From: Bacillota bacterium
GTDB lineage: Bacteria; Bacillota; Limnochordia; Darwinibacteriales; Darwinibacteriaceae
DNA length: 64,000 nt
NCBI GenBank assembly: GCA_012837385.1
Contig: DURH01000001.1
Location: forward strand, 65,349 to 129,348
Reading direction: 5' to 3'
Made by a program: the position numbers and the translations under genes
Notes under the pieces: model-generated
What the model was told of the DNA's origin: nothing
Database searches by the model: none
The model's input: only the letters and a program-made list of their open reading frames with translations
Part shown: piece by piece, positions 31,066 to 38,374 of the stretch
Layout: each line of letters starts with the position of its first letter
Position numbering within the stretch: the stretch's first letter is position 1

Positions 31066-32943
31066 ATGGGGTTACTGCGCAGTTTGGTCAATGACGAAGT
31101 GGACGGGGAGCAGGAGACGGAAATACCTCAGGAGAACGGATTGCAGGATCAGCATGATCAGCCGGGGCGACTCGCCATAATCAATGGGCAGCTGCACATG
31201 GAGGAGCCCAAGGGCAGGGGAGCTTGGCCCGTGCTTGTACCTGGGCCAAGGGTGAAACTCTATGATGGCGAACAGCTGGTTACCAAGCCCATAGTGGTGG
31301 AAAACATCGAAGGATTGTCCATTACCGTCGATCAGGAGCCTCCTGCCAGCGCGTATGAGGTGATTGTGTCGCGCGATAAAATGGAGGTGCTGCTCAAAAC
31401 AAGTTTCAGAACGGGCAGGGCTTTTCGGTTGTGCGACGCAGATTTCGAGCAGCGCTTGGTGCTCAAAGCTGAACCAGCGGCGGATCTGCCTGCTAAGCCC
31501 ATTGATCCGAAACTGGTCTTGGCCCATTTGAAGAAAGAGGGCATTCAGACTGATCTGATTCATCCTGAAGCCATCATCGAGGCCTGCCTGGGGCGTCAGG
31601 ACACGGAGGTGGTGATCGCCAGGGGGGTGGCACCTGTGCCTCCAGTGGACGGCAGGATTGAGATTGTTTGCAGCCTGCAGACCAGGTTCAGCAGCGAAGC
31701 CCAAGGTGATCGGGTGGACTTCTTAGATCGGGGCAGCTTTAACGCAGTGAACGCCGGAGACGTTTTGGCCTGCCTGCATCATCCAGTCCCAGGTACACCA
31801 GGGAAAGATGTGTACGGCAAAGTGGTGCCGCCTCCTGCGGCACGGTCGCCCCGTTTGGTGGCTGGCTCTGGAGTGAAATTGGTCAAAAATGGAACCATGG
31901 CGGTAGCTGAAGTGACGGGGCGTCCCATCCTCAGGCGTGGTGTGCTCCAGGTCAACCCTCAGCTGGTAATTGGGCAGAACGTTGACTTGAGTACGGGCAA
32001 TGTAGAGTTCAGGGGAGACGTTGCCGTGTTGGGAGATGTTCAAGAGTCTCTTACTGTGAAGGCCGGCGGTTCGGTGGATGTCCGAGGTAGCGTCTTTCAT
32101 GCAGACATCGTGGCGGAGGAAGATGTGATTATCTCCGATAAGCTCATCGGCGGTTCTGTGGTTGCCGGAACTGATCAGCCCGGCCTCACCAAAGCTGTGC
32201 GCCTTCTGAAACTGCTGGACCGGGAGTTGGAACAGCTGCTGGCGGCATTTCGGCAGTTAAAAGCGCACCCCAGGCTTTCTGTGGCGGACCTGAGCGTGCG
32301 TGGTGACGGCTACTTAATCAAGCTGATCTTGGAGGCCCGCTTTTCCCACATTCCCAAGAAGTTCGCAGTGTTGGACGCTCTGCTGGCTGGAGAGGCTCAG
32401 TCCAGCGAAGAGGAGCTGCTGACCGTAATTAATGGTGTAAGGGCGGCGGCCAAGCGCTTTTTGGGTGCGGCGCCTTTGGAGTTTAAGCGTATCGAGGAAG
32501 TAGCGCGAGAGAAAATCCACTTGAGAGCTTACGGGGCAGAACTGGAGCAGGCGCTGGATTCCGCAGCCGATATCTATGTCTATTACTGCCAGAATGCTAA
32601 GCTGGAAGCCACCGGCAACATTACCATAACCGGTCCCCTCGCCTACGATTGTGAAGTTGTGGCTGGGGACACTTTGAGGGTGGCAGGCAACTGCCGGAGC
32701 GGGTTCTATGCCGCGACAACCGCCATCCTTGCCAAGACGGTGGGGGCCACGGGCATGGGTAAAACCGAACTCTGTGTGGGTGACAAAGGCGTCATTGGCG
32801 CGGACAAGTTCTGTCCGGGAGTGCGGCTGAGAATTGGCTCGGTGCAGACTGTGATCGAGCAGGAGTGTCTGACCACGCTCTTTTATGTGCAGGACGGAAA
32901 GCTGCACAGTAGGGAATTTCGGCAAGGAGGAGCAGTATGCTGA
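31066..32943 (+). CDS. FapA/DUF342 family protein
   Basis: A 625-residue FapA (DUF342) protein. A variable N-terminal part (about 1-150) precedes the conserved core (PPVDGRIEIV ... LACLHHPVPGTPGKDVYGK ... VTGRPILRRGVLQVNPQL) and a beta-helix-like repeat region (GNVEFRGDVAVLGDVQESL, AGGSVDVRGSVFHADIVAEED). It is soluble. The ATG at 31066 follows GAGGGGG. In Vibrio FapA links sugar uptake to flagellar assembly; most Firmicute homologues are unstudied. It is first in a five-gene overlapping operon downstream of a c-di-GMP riboswitch, which points to motility or surface control. Confidence 0.87.
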   Translation: MGLLRSLVNDEVDGEQETEIPQENGLQDQHDQPGRLAIINGQLHMEEPKGRGAWPVLVPGPRVKLYDGEQLVTKPIVVENIEGLSITVDQEPPASAYEVIVSRDKMEVLLKTSFRTGRAFRLCDADFEQRLVLKAEPAADLPAKPIDPKLVLAHLKKEGIQTDLIHPEAIIEACLGRQDTEVVIARGVAPVPPVDGRIEIVCSLQTRFSSEAQGDRVDFLDRGSFNAVNAGDVLACLHHPVPGTPGKDVYGKVVPPPAARSPRLVAGSGVKLVKNGTMAVAEVTGRPILRRGVLQVNPQLVIGQNVDLSTGNVEFRGDVAVLGDVQESLTVKAGGSVDVRGSVFHADIVAEEDVIISDKLIGGSVVAGTDQPGLTKAVRLLKLLDRELEQLLAAFRQLKAHPRLSVADLSVRGDGYLIKLILEARFSHIPKKFAVLDALLAGEAQSSEEELLTVINGVRAAAKRFLGAAPLEFKRIEEVAREKIHLRAYGAELEQALDSAADIYVYYCQNAKLEATGNITITGPLAYDCEVVAGDTLRVAGNCRSGFYAATTAILAKTVGATGMGKTELCVGDKGVIGADKFCPGVRLRIGSVQTVIEQECLTTLFYVQDGKLHSREFRQGGAVC

Positions 32944-33239
32944 GAGTAAAGGTGATTAAAGGGGTACCCGAGGTGGTTATTGCCTTGGAGGGATCCTTGG
33001 ATATGGGTACAGGCGAGGCGCTGCAGAGGGCGGTTGACGAGCTGAATCTGAACCGCATCCACAGCCTAACCTTCTCACTGAGCGGCTTGGAGATCATCGA
33101 TTCAACCGGGATTGGGCAGTTAATCGGCTACCACAGGGCTTTGAGCCAGCGGAATGGCCGGGTTTATCTTGAGAACGACAATGCAGAGATCGAGGAGATC
33201 CTTGGATTGATTGGCGTAAGGGAGATCTTGAGGTCATGA
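32937..33239 (+). CDS. STAS-domain anti-sigma factor antagonist (SpoIIAA/RsbV-like)
   Basis: A 100-residue single STAS domain. The phosphorylation motif LEIIDSTGIGQLIGYHRA carries the serine of DSTG that the partner kinase modifies. Opening VKVIKGVPEVVIALEGSLD is typical of the fold. AAGGAGGAG precedes the ATG, which overlaps the FapA stop by seven bases. In partner switching the dephosphorylated form binds the HATPase anti-sigma factor and frees its target. The kinase and phosphatase of the switch are encoded in the same operon. Confidence 0.92.
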   Translation: MLRVKVIKGVPEVVIALEGSLDMGTGEALQRAVDELNLNRIHSLTFSLSGLEIIDSTGIGQLIGYHRALSQRNGRVYLENDNAEIEEILGLIGVREILRS

Positions 33240-33976
33240 CGCTGCCGGGATTTGATCTGATTTCCGCCACAGGCGGGTGGGCTTTTCCCATCTTCGCGGT
33301 GCTGGGCTGCTATTTTTGCTACCGCCTGGGCCGTCGCGTGCAAAAGGCCAAAACCGAGCAGGCCAAGGATCAGGAGCTCTTTGCCGCCTATCAGGAAGTT
33401 ATCCCCCTGGTTACCTGCGGCACCTTGCGCTTGATTTCGCCTGAAGAATATCAGAACGCCTACTCCAAGGACAAGCCTCTTTTGGTGATCGACATTAAAC
33501 AGAAGGATGATGTGCGCCTCGTCCGCCAAACAGTGGATCAGTTTTTTTCCGGGGTGTTCACTACTTGGAGCGAAGTCCGCGGGGGGATTCTCACTGCCCT
33601 ATCAGAAGCAGTGACCAATGTGGTTAAGCACACACCTGGTGGCAGGCTGTTGGTGTATTTGGATCCGGCCGGCCCAAGATTTCATGTGGAGGATTACGGC
33701 AGCGGGATGGATCTGGCTAAGCTGCCTGCCATGTTTGTCAGTGGCTATTCCGAGAAATCCACCTTGGGAGCTGGTTTCACCATTATGATGCGCTATGTGG
33801 AGCAGATCGAAATCTGCACATCAGAGGCAGGGGTCTCCTTAGTTCTGAGGACCAATGTGGGGCAGATGCTGAGCCGAAAGCGTACCCGAAGGGAGGGCGG
33901 CGATTTCCATGCGCTTAGTTGCCGTGCAGCGGCTGAAGCCGGGAATGGTTGTGGGCAAAACCATCTTTGGCAGTAA
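33236..33976 (+). CDS. Membrane-anchored HATPase (anti-sigma/serine kinase, RsbW-like)
   Basis: A 246-residue protein with one N-terminal hydrophobic helix (WAFPIFAVLGCYFCYRLG), a linker and a GHKL ATPase domain: N box ALSEAVTNVVKH, G1 box EDYGSGMDL and a G2-type GAGFTIMM. This matches the RsbW/SpoIIAB kinases that phosphorylate STAS partners. The membrane anchor is unusual for that family. Its start overlaps the STAS stop as ATGA. The last 22 codons overlap the HD-GYP gene by 68 bases, and this tail is not conserved-looking. No sigma factor gene is adjacent, so the final target is unknown. Confidence 0.87.
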   Translation: MTLPGFDLISATGGWAFPIFAVLGCYFCYRLGRRVQKAKTEQAKDQELFAAYQEVIPLVTCGTLRLISPEEYQNAYSKDKPLLVIDIKQKDDVRLVRQTVDQFFSGVFTTWSEVRGGILTALSEAVTNVVKHTPGGRLLVYLDPAGPRFHVEDYGSGMDLAKLPAMFVSGYSEKSTLGAGFTIMMRYVEQIEICTSEAGVSLVLRTNVGQMLSRKRTRREGGDFHALSCRAAAEAGNGCGQNHLWQ

Positions 33977-34919
33977 CGGCCAAATCCTGCTCAAGCAGGG
34001 AGTTGAGCTTACTCAACGCTATATCAACCACCTCCAGGAGCACTTTATCGAGGTTGTGTACATCACTACAGGCAGTGATGTTTCTGCCGACGACGTGATC
34101 AGCGATCAAACCAGGATCAAGGCCCTGCGCGAGACCAAGAGAATTCTCAGCGCAGTTAAGCGCGGTGCGGAAGTGGAAATCGAGCAGGTGCGCCAAGCCC
34201 TAATCGGGATCATCGACGAGCTGCTGCTCCACGATGATGTCATGGTTAACCTGGTGGATATCCGCTCCCACAATGAGGAGCTTTTCCACCACAGCCTCAA
34301 TGTGTCCATCCTCTCGGTGATAGTAGGAATTGAACTGCAGTTCAGCCAGAATAGGTTGAAGGACTTGGCGGTAGCTGCCCTTCTCCATGACATGGGCAAA
34401 GTATTAGATGAAGACGAGAAGCAGCATTTGGTTGTCGGCCGCAGGATTCTGCGGGAGAACAAGAGGGTGGGGCGCAGGATACTCGATGCTATCTCCCAGC
34501 ACCATGAACGCTGGGATGGCCAGGGCTTTCCCGAGGGGCTGGCGGGGGAGGACATTTGTCGGGAGGCCCGAATATTACAGGTTACCAATGTTTTTGACTT
34601 GATGTCTGCCAACTCCAGGTATCCAGTGGAGGAGGTTATTGAGTTCCTCATGGCAGGGAGCGGTACCGCTTTTGAGCCTGCTGCCGTACGGGCGTTCCTC
34701 AACTGCGTATCCTTCTATCCAGTGGGAACACCAGTCGAACTAAATACGGGTGAGTCCGGGATCGTGACCAGGGCCAACCGGGGCTTTCCCACCAGGCCTG
34801 TGGTGCGGGTAACCAGCAATGCCTTTGGGCCTATTGAGCATTCCTATGAGCTGGATCTCACAGTGCATCCAACCCATTTCGTGCTCAAGACCTTGGAGAG
34901 TGAGGACTGGGACGAATGA
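33909..34919 (+). CDS. HD-GYP domain protein (possible c-di-GMP phosphodiesterase)
   Basis: A 336-residue protein. An N-terminal domain of about 110 residues resembles DUF3391-like modules (LKPGMVVGKTIFGSNGQILLKQGVEL). The HD domain follows: HNEELFHHSLNVS, LLHDMGKVLDEDE, then SQHHERWDGQGFPEGLAG. The GYP signature is GFP here, a conservative change seen in some members. A C-terminal segment of about 60 residues (GTPVELNTGESGIVTR) is typical. AGGGAGG lies twelve bases before the ATG. Encoded inside an operon switched by a c-di-GMP riboswitch, it could form a feedback loop on the ligand; activity is inferred. Confidence 0.88.
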   Translation: MRLVAVQRLKPGMVVGKTIFGSNGQILLKQGVELTQRYINHLQEHFIEVVYITTGSDVSADDVISDQTRIKALRETKRILSAVKRGAEVEIEQVRQALIGIIDELLLHDDVMVNLVDIRSHNEELFHHSLNVSILSVIVGIELQFSQNRLKDLAVAALLHDMGKVLDEDEKQHLVVGRRILRENKRVGRRILDAISQHHERWDGQGFPEGLAGEDICREARILQVTNVFDLMSANSRYPVEEVIEFLMAGSGTAFEPAAVRAFLNCVSFYPVGTPVELNTGESGIVTRANRGFPTRPVVRVTSNAFGPIEHSYELDLTVHPTHFVLKTLESEDWDE

Positions 34920-36100
34920 GACTGTCTGAGTACCATGGAGACTTTGTGCACAGTTTATATGAGGCTTGCCTGAGCTCTGAAACCGCGCCCTTTGAGGCCC
35001 TGGGCCGGGAGCTGATCAGGGGGCTTGAGGCTGTGGCTGTATCCATCTGGACAGAACATCCCCGGGTACCTGGAGCACTGTCCAGGATGGTTTACCAGCA
35101 GACTTTGAAGAATGACGAGCTGCCGCAGCAGGACTACTATGCTGCTCGGCGAGTTCAGTCAGCAGAAGGGCTGATCACAGACACCGTCACCCTGAAAGAT
35201 AGACGACGCCTCTCCTACTGCGCGCTTCCCCTTAGGGGCCGCAAAGCCCAGTTTTTCCTGGTCTTTTGGGCTTCGGAACCGTTTGGAGAGCAGGAGGCAC
35301 ATGTTCTCAGCGAGCTGGCTGGCAGGCTGTGCACCCTGCTGGATGTGGTCTTGTCCAGCGATCTCTTCCAGGTGCAGCGAGTGAGCAGTGAGCTTCAGGC
35401 TGCCCAGTTCCTGCAAAGACAGCTCATGCCCTGCCTAGACTGCCTGCCCTCCGAGTCGCAATTGGCCTACCGCAACCTCCCCGTCCATGAACTGGGTGGA
35501 GACTACCTCGATGTACTGCGCTATCCCAATGGCACTCTGGGATTAACGGTGGCTGATGCCATGGGATCCGGTGTGCCGGCAGCGTTCGTTATGGTTATGG
35601 CCAGAACCATATTCCGCTTGATCACCAAGGTGACTACAACTCCCAGCAGTGTACTCCACGAACTAAACAACCACTTCATCTCCGAAATTGCCGATGTAAA
35701 CACCTTTGTCACCCAGTTCTACGCCGTCTTTGATCCTGTCAGCAGGCGTTTGGAATACGCCAATGCCGGCCATAACGCCCCTGTCTTACTTAGGCGGGAA
35801 ACGGGGAAAGTGGCCTTTCTGCCTGGCAGAGGCATTGCCCTAGGCGGAGTGGGCGATTCTGAATACGTCCAAAAGAGCATTGACCTGGAGGAGGGCGACA
35901 TCTTGGTGATGTACACCGATGGCCTCAAAGAGGCCAGGGATGATCAAAATAACAGCTTTGGCCTCCAGGGGATTTCCCGTACTCTGCTCAATTACAAGGA
36001 ATACAGTGCTGAAGGAATCTGCGATGGGCTGATCAACAATGTGCTCCGCCACAGCAGTGTCCAGGTTGATGATCTGAGTTTTTTGGTGTTGAAGGCCTAA
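34916..36100 (+). CDS. PP2C-type serine phosphatase (SpoIIE/RsbU-like)
   Basis: A 394-residue protein with an N-terminal GAF-like sensor part (about 1-155), a short coiled linker (QVQRVSSELQAAQFLQRQLMP) and a C-terminal PP2C_2 phosphatase. The metal-site motifs are VHELGGDYLDV, VADAMGSGVPAA and VMYTDGLKEARD. This is the RsbU/SpoIIE class that dephosphorylates STAS antagonists. The ATG overlaps the HD-GYP stop as ATGA. It closes the partner-switch circuit, antagonist, kinase and phosphatase, and its sensor part is a second possible signal input beside the riboswitch. A terminator follows. Confidence 0.91.
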   Translation: MRLSEYHGDFVHSLYEACLSSETAPFEALGRELIRGLEAVAVSIWTEHPRVPGALSRMVYQQTLKNDELPQQDYYAARRVQSAEGLITDTVTLKDRRRLSYCALPLRGRKAQFFLVFWASEPFGEQEAHVLSELAGRLCTLLDVVLSSDLFQVQRVSSELQAAQFLQRQLMPCLDCLPSESQLAYRNLPVHELGGDYLDVLRYPNGTLGLTVADAMGSGVPAAFVMVMARTIFRLITKVTTTPSSVLHELNNHFISEIADVNTFVTQFYAVFDPVSRRLEYANAGHNAPVLLRRETGKVAFLPGRGIALGGVGDSEYVQKSIDLEEGDILVMYTDGLKEARDDQNNSFGLQGISRTLLNYKEYSAEGICDGLINNVLRHSSVQVDDLSFLVLKA

Positions 36101-36105
36101 CTACA

Positions 36106-36134
36106 AGGTGCGTCCGGGAGACGTGCCTTTTTTG
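36106..36134 (+). terminator. Intrinsic terminator of the partner-switching operon
   Basis: AAGGTGCGTC and GACGTGCCTT pair with two G-U/mismatch positions around CGGGA, followed by TTTTTTG. Confidence 0.75.
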
Positions 36135-36244
36135 TTACGGGGAAAAATCGGGCGCGTTAAGAGGATATTATCATTTTGAGCCGAAGATAACAAACAAGTG
36201 CAATAAAAACAACGGCGGCAAAATGAGCATAAGGAGTAATGGGG

Positions 36245-37045
36245 ATGAGCAAGCAGTTATATGACTTAGACTATCTCGATCTGGAAAGCGCAAAGCAGCG
36301 AATCCGTGAGCTTGAGGACAAGCTTGCCTGGGAAACACGCCTGCTGAGGGCCATCAAGGACAACTTCGACGTTGCCGTCTACGCCAAGGACTTGGAAGGC
36401 AGAAAAATCTTGACTAACCGTGTGGATTTGGAGAACCAGGGCCTAACCGATGAGTCCCAGGTTCTGGGGAAAACCGACTTCGACCTGTTTCCGCGCCATA
36501 TTGCTGAGCAGTTCTGGCGCGACGACTCCACAGTGCTTAAGCAGGGCAAATCCATAATCAATCGGGAAGAGCTTCTGGTTGAAAAGGCCACCGGTAAAGA
36601 GCGATGGCTGCGCACTTCCAAACTGCCCATCCATGATGAAAGTGGCCAGGTGATCGGCTTGGTGGGCTTCGGTCAGGACATCACCCTAGAGAAGCAGCTG
36701 GAAAGGGAGAATGTGGAGGCTGCTACCAGAATTAAAGAGCAGGAAGATGCGGTGGAAGAGATGATCTCGGAACTGGGCAAAATCCCTGAGAACATCGGCA
36801 AGCTCGTTAATGCCATCACCTACATCGCCAGGCAGACCAAGATGGTCTCCATCAATGCCACCATTGAAGCGGCTAGGCTGGGAGATTTGGGACGGGGCTT
36901 TGAAGTAGTGGCGGAAGAGGTGGGCCAGCTTTCGGATCGATCAAGCGAGGCGGCCACTCAGGTGAGAGATGCCATTGCCGAGGTTGAAACCTTGGTCACC
37001 AAAATACTAGAGGTCTGGAAGACACGCAACGGAGCGCACAAATAA
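36245..37045 (+). CDS. Soluble PAS-domain protein with a short methyl-accepting signalling core
   Basis: A 266-residue protein with no membrane segment: an N-terminal coiled stretch (LDLESAKQRIRELEDKLAWE), a PAS domain (about residues 35-155, DNFDVAVYAKDLEGRKI ... VGFGQDITLEKQ), and about 100 residues matching only the tip of an MCP signalling domain (TKMVSINATIEAARLGDLG and RGFEVVAEEVGQLSDRSSEAA). The long methylation helices are missing. It could couple a cytoplasmic signal to CheW/CheA arrays or act outside chemotaxis. The ATG at 36245 lies eight bases after AAGGAG. It stands alone. Confidence 0.85.
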   Translation: MSKQLYDLDYLDLESAKQRIRELEDKLAWETRLLRAIKDNFDVAVYAKDLEGRKILTNRVDLENQGLTDESQVLGKTDFDLFPRHIAEQFWRDDSTVLKQGKSIINREELLVEKATGKERWLRTSKLPIHDESGQVIGLVGFGQDITLEKQLERENVEAATRIKEQEDAVEEMISELGKIPENIGKLVNAITYIARQTKMVSINATIEAARLGDLGRGFEVVAEEVGQLSDRSSEAATQVRDAIAEVETLVTKILEVWKTRNGAHK

Positions 37046-37098
37046 GTCATTCTTGTGATGATGTCCCGTTTCTCACAGTCGTATAGATATAGCAAAGG

Positions 37099-37120
37099 AG
37101 CTCAGCATATGCTGAGCTCT
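37099..37120 (-). terminator. Palindromic bidirectional terminator
   Basis: GAGCTCAGCAT and ATGCTGAGCTC are perfect inverted halves (11 bases each). Modest T content follows on both strands (TCTTGG plus, CTTTGCT minus). It separates the PAS/MCP gene and the convergent 55-residue gene. Confidence 0.65.
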
Positions 37121-37136
37121 CTTGGTATCCGTACGG

Positions 37137-37304
37137 TTAGGCCCTGCGCAGACTCCACAGCTGGATTGGCACCCGACGGGGCCTTTTCTTGGTGATCCTT
37201 ATGGAATAGTAGGGTACATCGCTCCGGGTCAGCTGTCCAGAGCACTTCTGGCAGTAAGAAACATAGGAAGGATTAGCAGTAAAGCAGTCGCGGCAGATTC
37301 TCAT
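37137..37304 (-). CDS. 55-residue zinc-ribbon protein under a c-di-AMP riboswitch
   Basis: A short gene on the minus strand encoding 55 residues. The first half is a four-cysteine zinc ribbon (C4-x2-C7-x10-C18-x2-C21: CRDCFTANPSYVSYCQKC) and the second half is strongly basic (RITKKRPRRVPIQLWSLRRA), which suggests contact with nucleic acid or ribosome. AAAGGAGAT lies six bases before the ATG at 37304. It is the only gene between the upstream c-di-AMP riboswitch, with its terminator and promoter, and the downstream palindromic terminator, so it is a dedicated riboswitch target. I do not recognise the family. Confidence 0.82.
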   Translation of the reverse strand: MRICRDCFTANPSYVSYCQKCSGQLTRSDVPYYSIRITKKRPRRVPIQLWSLRRA

Positions 37305-37335
37305 ACGAACATCTCCTTTACCAGTATTTTGGGAA

Positions 37336-37375
37336 CAAAAAAACGCATGCCTCTACCATGAGATAACATACGCTT
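37336..37375 (-). terminator. Intrinsic terminator of the c-di-AMP riboswitch expression platform
   Basis: On the minus strand GCGTATG and CATGCGT pair (G-U tolerated) around an AT-rich loop, followed by seven T residues, between the aptamer and the zinc-ribbon gene. Confidence 0.78.
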
Positions 37376-37380
37376 GGTGT

Positions 37381-37494
37381 ACTCCTACGGGGTTAGCTGA
37401 CGGATTAGGACACCCAAGTTGCCCCTCCTGCTCTGCCGGAGCAGGATTCACCCCAAGAGATGGTTCCCCCGCTGACTGTGCTATTCGGAGATGT
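37381..37494 (-). promoter_or_regulatory. c-di-AMP (ydaO/yuaA) riboswitch aptamer
   Basis: The minus strand carries the conserved blocks of the ydaO/yuaA class in order: CTCCGAAT, GCGGGGGAACCA, TTGGGGTGAATCC, an internal hairpin CCTGCTC/GAGCAGG, GGGGCAACTT, and the highly conserved CCGTCAGCTAACCCCGTAGG at the 3' end. CTCC and GGAG close P1. A terminator follows, and known members switch expression off when c-di-AMP binds. Usual targets are potassium or osmolyte transporters and cell wall hydrolases; here the target is a 55-residue zinc-ribbon protein. Confidence 0.93.
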
Positions 37495-37501
37495 CACTTA
37501 T

Positions 37502-37529
37502 ATTATACCAGTTCTTCCAGGGAAATCAA
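37502..37529 (-). promoter_or_regulatory. Sigma-A promoter of the c-di-AMP riboswitch transcript
   Basis: Minus strand: TTGATT (37529-37524), 16-base spacer, TATAAT (37507-37502). Transcription would begin at the 5' edge of the aptamer. Confidence 0.82.
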
Positions 37530-37652
37530 GGGATTTAACGCAAACTGCTGGGGTCTTGTCATCTCACTCTTTGGCATCCTCCAAAAGCGAAGGGCTGCAG
37601 GGCCATGCCCTCAGGTGTCCGGAATTCGCCGCATTGCTCAGCTTAAGCCTAA

Positions 37653-37674
37653 TAAATGTATAATAGAACATTTA
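37653..37674 (+). repeat. Inverted repeat upstream of the hydrogenase promoter
   Basis: TAAATGT (37653-37659) and ACATTTA (37668-37674), seven perfect pairs with an eight-base AT-rich centre that contains TAATAG. Possible regulator site 34 bases before the -35 box. Confidence 0.45.
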
Positions 37675-37707
37675 TATATATCCCACAAAGATTTGACACC
37701 GAAGTCG

Positions 37708-37736
37708 TTGACAGGGTGCAGAGGCCCCAGTATAAT
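37708..37736 (+). promoter_or_regulatory. Consensus sigma-A promoter of the hydrogenase operon
   Basis: TTGACA (37708-37713), 17-base spacer, TATAAT (37731-37736). Both boxes and the spacing are perfect. Confidence 0.9.
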
Positions 37737-37744
37737 GAAGTTGC

Positions 37745-37762
37745 TCGTGAAAAAAATAACGA
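37745..37762 (+). promoter_or_regulatory. Possible Rex-type redox operator
   Basis: TCGTGA-AAAAAA-TAACGA, an 18-base partial palindrome at the expected transcription start. It resembles the Rex consensus TTGTGA-N6-TCACAA in length and centre but differs in each half-site. Rex senses NADH/NAD+, which fits an NADH-linked hydrogenase. Confidence 0.35.
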
Positions 37763-37855
37763 ACTCTCGTAAGTGCAGTGTTATGCCTCTTTTTTTGCAC
37801 TAATTTAGAGGTGAAGCTGTCAACTCGCTACGATACTTGCAAAGGAGCGGAGAAC

Positions 37856-38374
37856 ATGGGATGCCCTTGTGGTCATGATGGATCGGGTTTGGAAAGATAT
37901 CTCCAGCCGCTGCAGGAGGTATTGGCTAAGTACCCCTCTGAAGAACGCTACTTAGTTCCCATTCTGCAGGATGCGCAGGAAGCCTACGGCTACCTTCCCC
38001 AGGAAGTACTGCGCGAGGTTGCTGTGAAGTTAAACATCTCGTTCAGTAAGGTGTACGGTGTTGCCACTTTTTACACTCAATTTCACCTCCAGCCTCGAGG
38101 GAAGAACGTCATCAAGGTGTGTACAGGAACTGCTTGTCATGTGAGGGGCGCTGGAGAGGTGCTGAAAGCCATCGAAGAGGAACTGGGCATCCAAAGCGGA
38201 CAAACCACTCCGGACCTGGAGTTCACACTGGAAACCGTTGCCTGCATCGGTGCTTGCGGTTTGGCACCGGTAATCATGATTAACGACGATACCCATGGAC
38301 GGTTGACCAAAAGCAGTGTGAAGACTGTGTTGGAGGGCTATAAAAACCAGTCAGGCGGAGGTGTGGTGGCGTGA
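37856..38374 (+). CDS. hydC: NAD-linked [FeFe] hydrogenase, NuoE-like [2Fe-2S] subunit
   Basis: A 172-residue thioredoxin-like ferredoxin of the NuoE/HydC family. The [2Fe-2S] ligands are in CTGTACHVRGA and CIGACGLAP, and the N-terminal helical part (PILQDAQEAYGYLPQEVLREVA) is the usual NuoE bundle. The ATG at 37856 follows AAAGGAG; an upstream in-frame extension of 26 residues overlaps the leader. It is the smallest subunit of the three-subunit hydrogenase encoded by this operon and takes part in electron transfer to or from NADH. Its stop overlaps the next start as GTGA. Confidence 0.93.
   Translation: MGCPCGHDGSGLERYLQPLQEVLAKYPSEERYLVPILQDAQEAYGYLPQEVLREVAVKLNISFSKVYGVATFYTQFHLQPRGKNVIKVCTGTACHVRGAGEVLKAIEEELGIQSGQTTPDLEFTLETVACIGACGLAPVIMINDDTHGRLTKSSVKTVLEGYKNQSGGGVVA

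Larger units (their letters stand above)
37305..37855. other. Regulatory intergenic region between divergent zinc-ribbon and hydrogenase units
   Basis: This 551-base stretch without a protein gene holds the c-di-AMP riboswitch unit (37336-37529, minus strand), an inverted repeat (37653-37674), the hydrogenase promoter (37708-37736) and a Rex-like site (37745-37762). From 37530 to 37652 I see only a weak hairpin (AGGGC/GCCCT near 37585-37613) and no supported gene. The transcribed leader 37743-37855 has AGTGCA/TGCACT flanking a T run, not a convincing terminator. Confidence 0.7.

Noticed and set aside
36155-36195. Sigma-D (motility) promoter before the PAS/MCP-core gene
   Set aside because: GCCGAAGATAA resembles the -10, but the spacing to TAAG is 18 bases and the -35 is poor.
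37122-37361. Plus-strand open frame opposite the 55-residue gene
   Set aside because: It is antisense to the zinc-ribbon gene and its riboswitch terminator; the minus-strand reading has promoter, riboswitch and ribosome binding site.
37507-37590. Very short minus-strand frame (about 24 residues) upstream of the c-di-AMP riboswitch
   Set aside because: Its stop overlaps the promoter -10 box, the GGAGG lies directly against the ATG, and nothing else supports translation.
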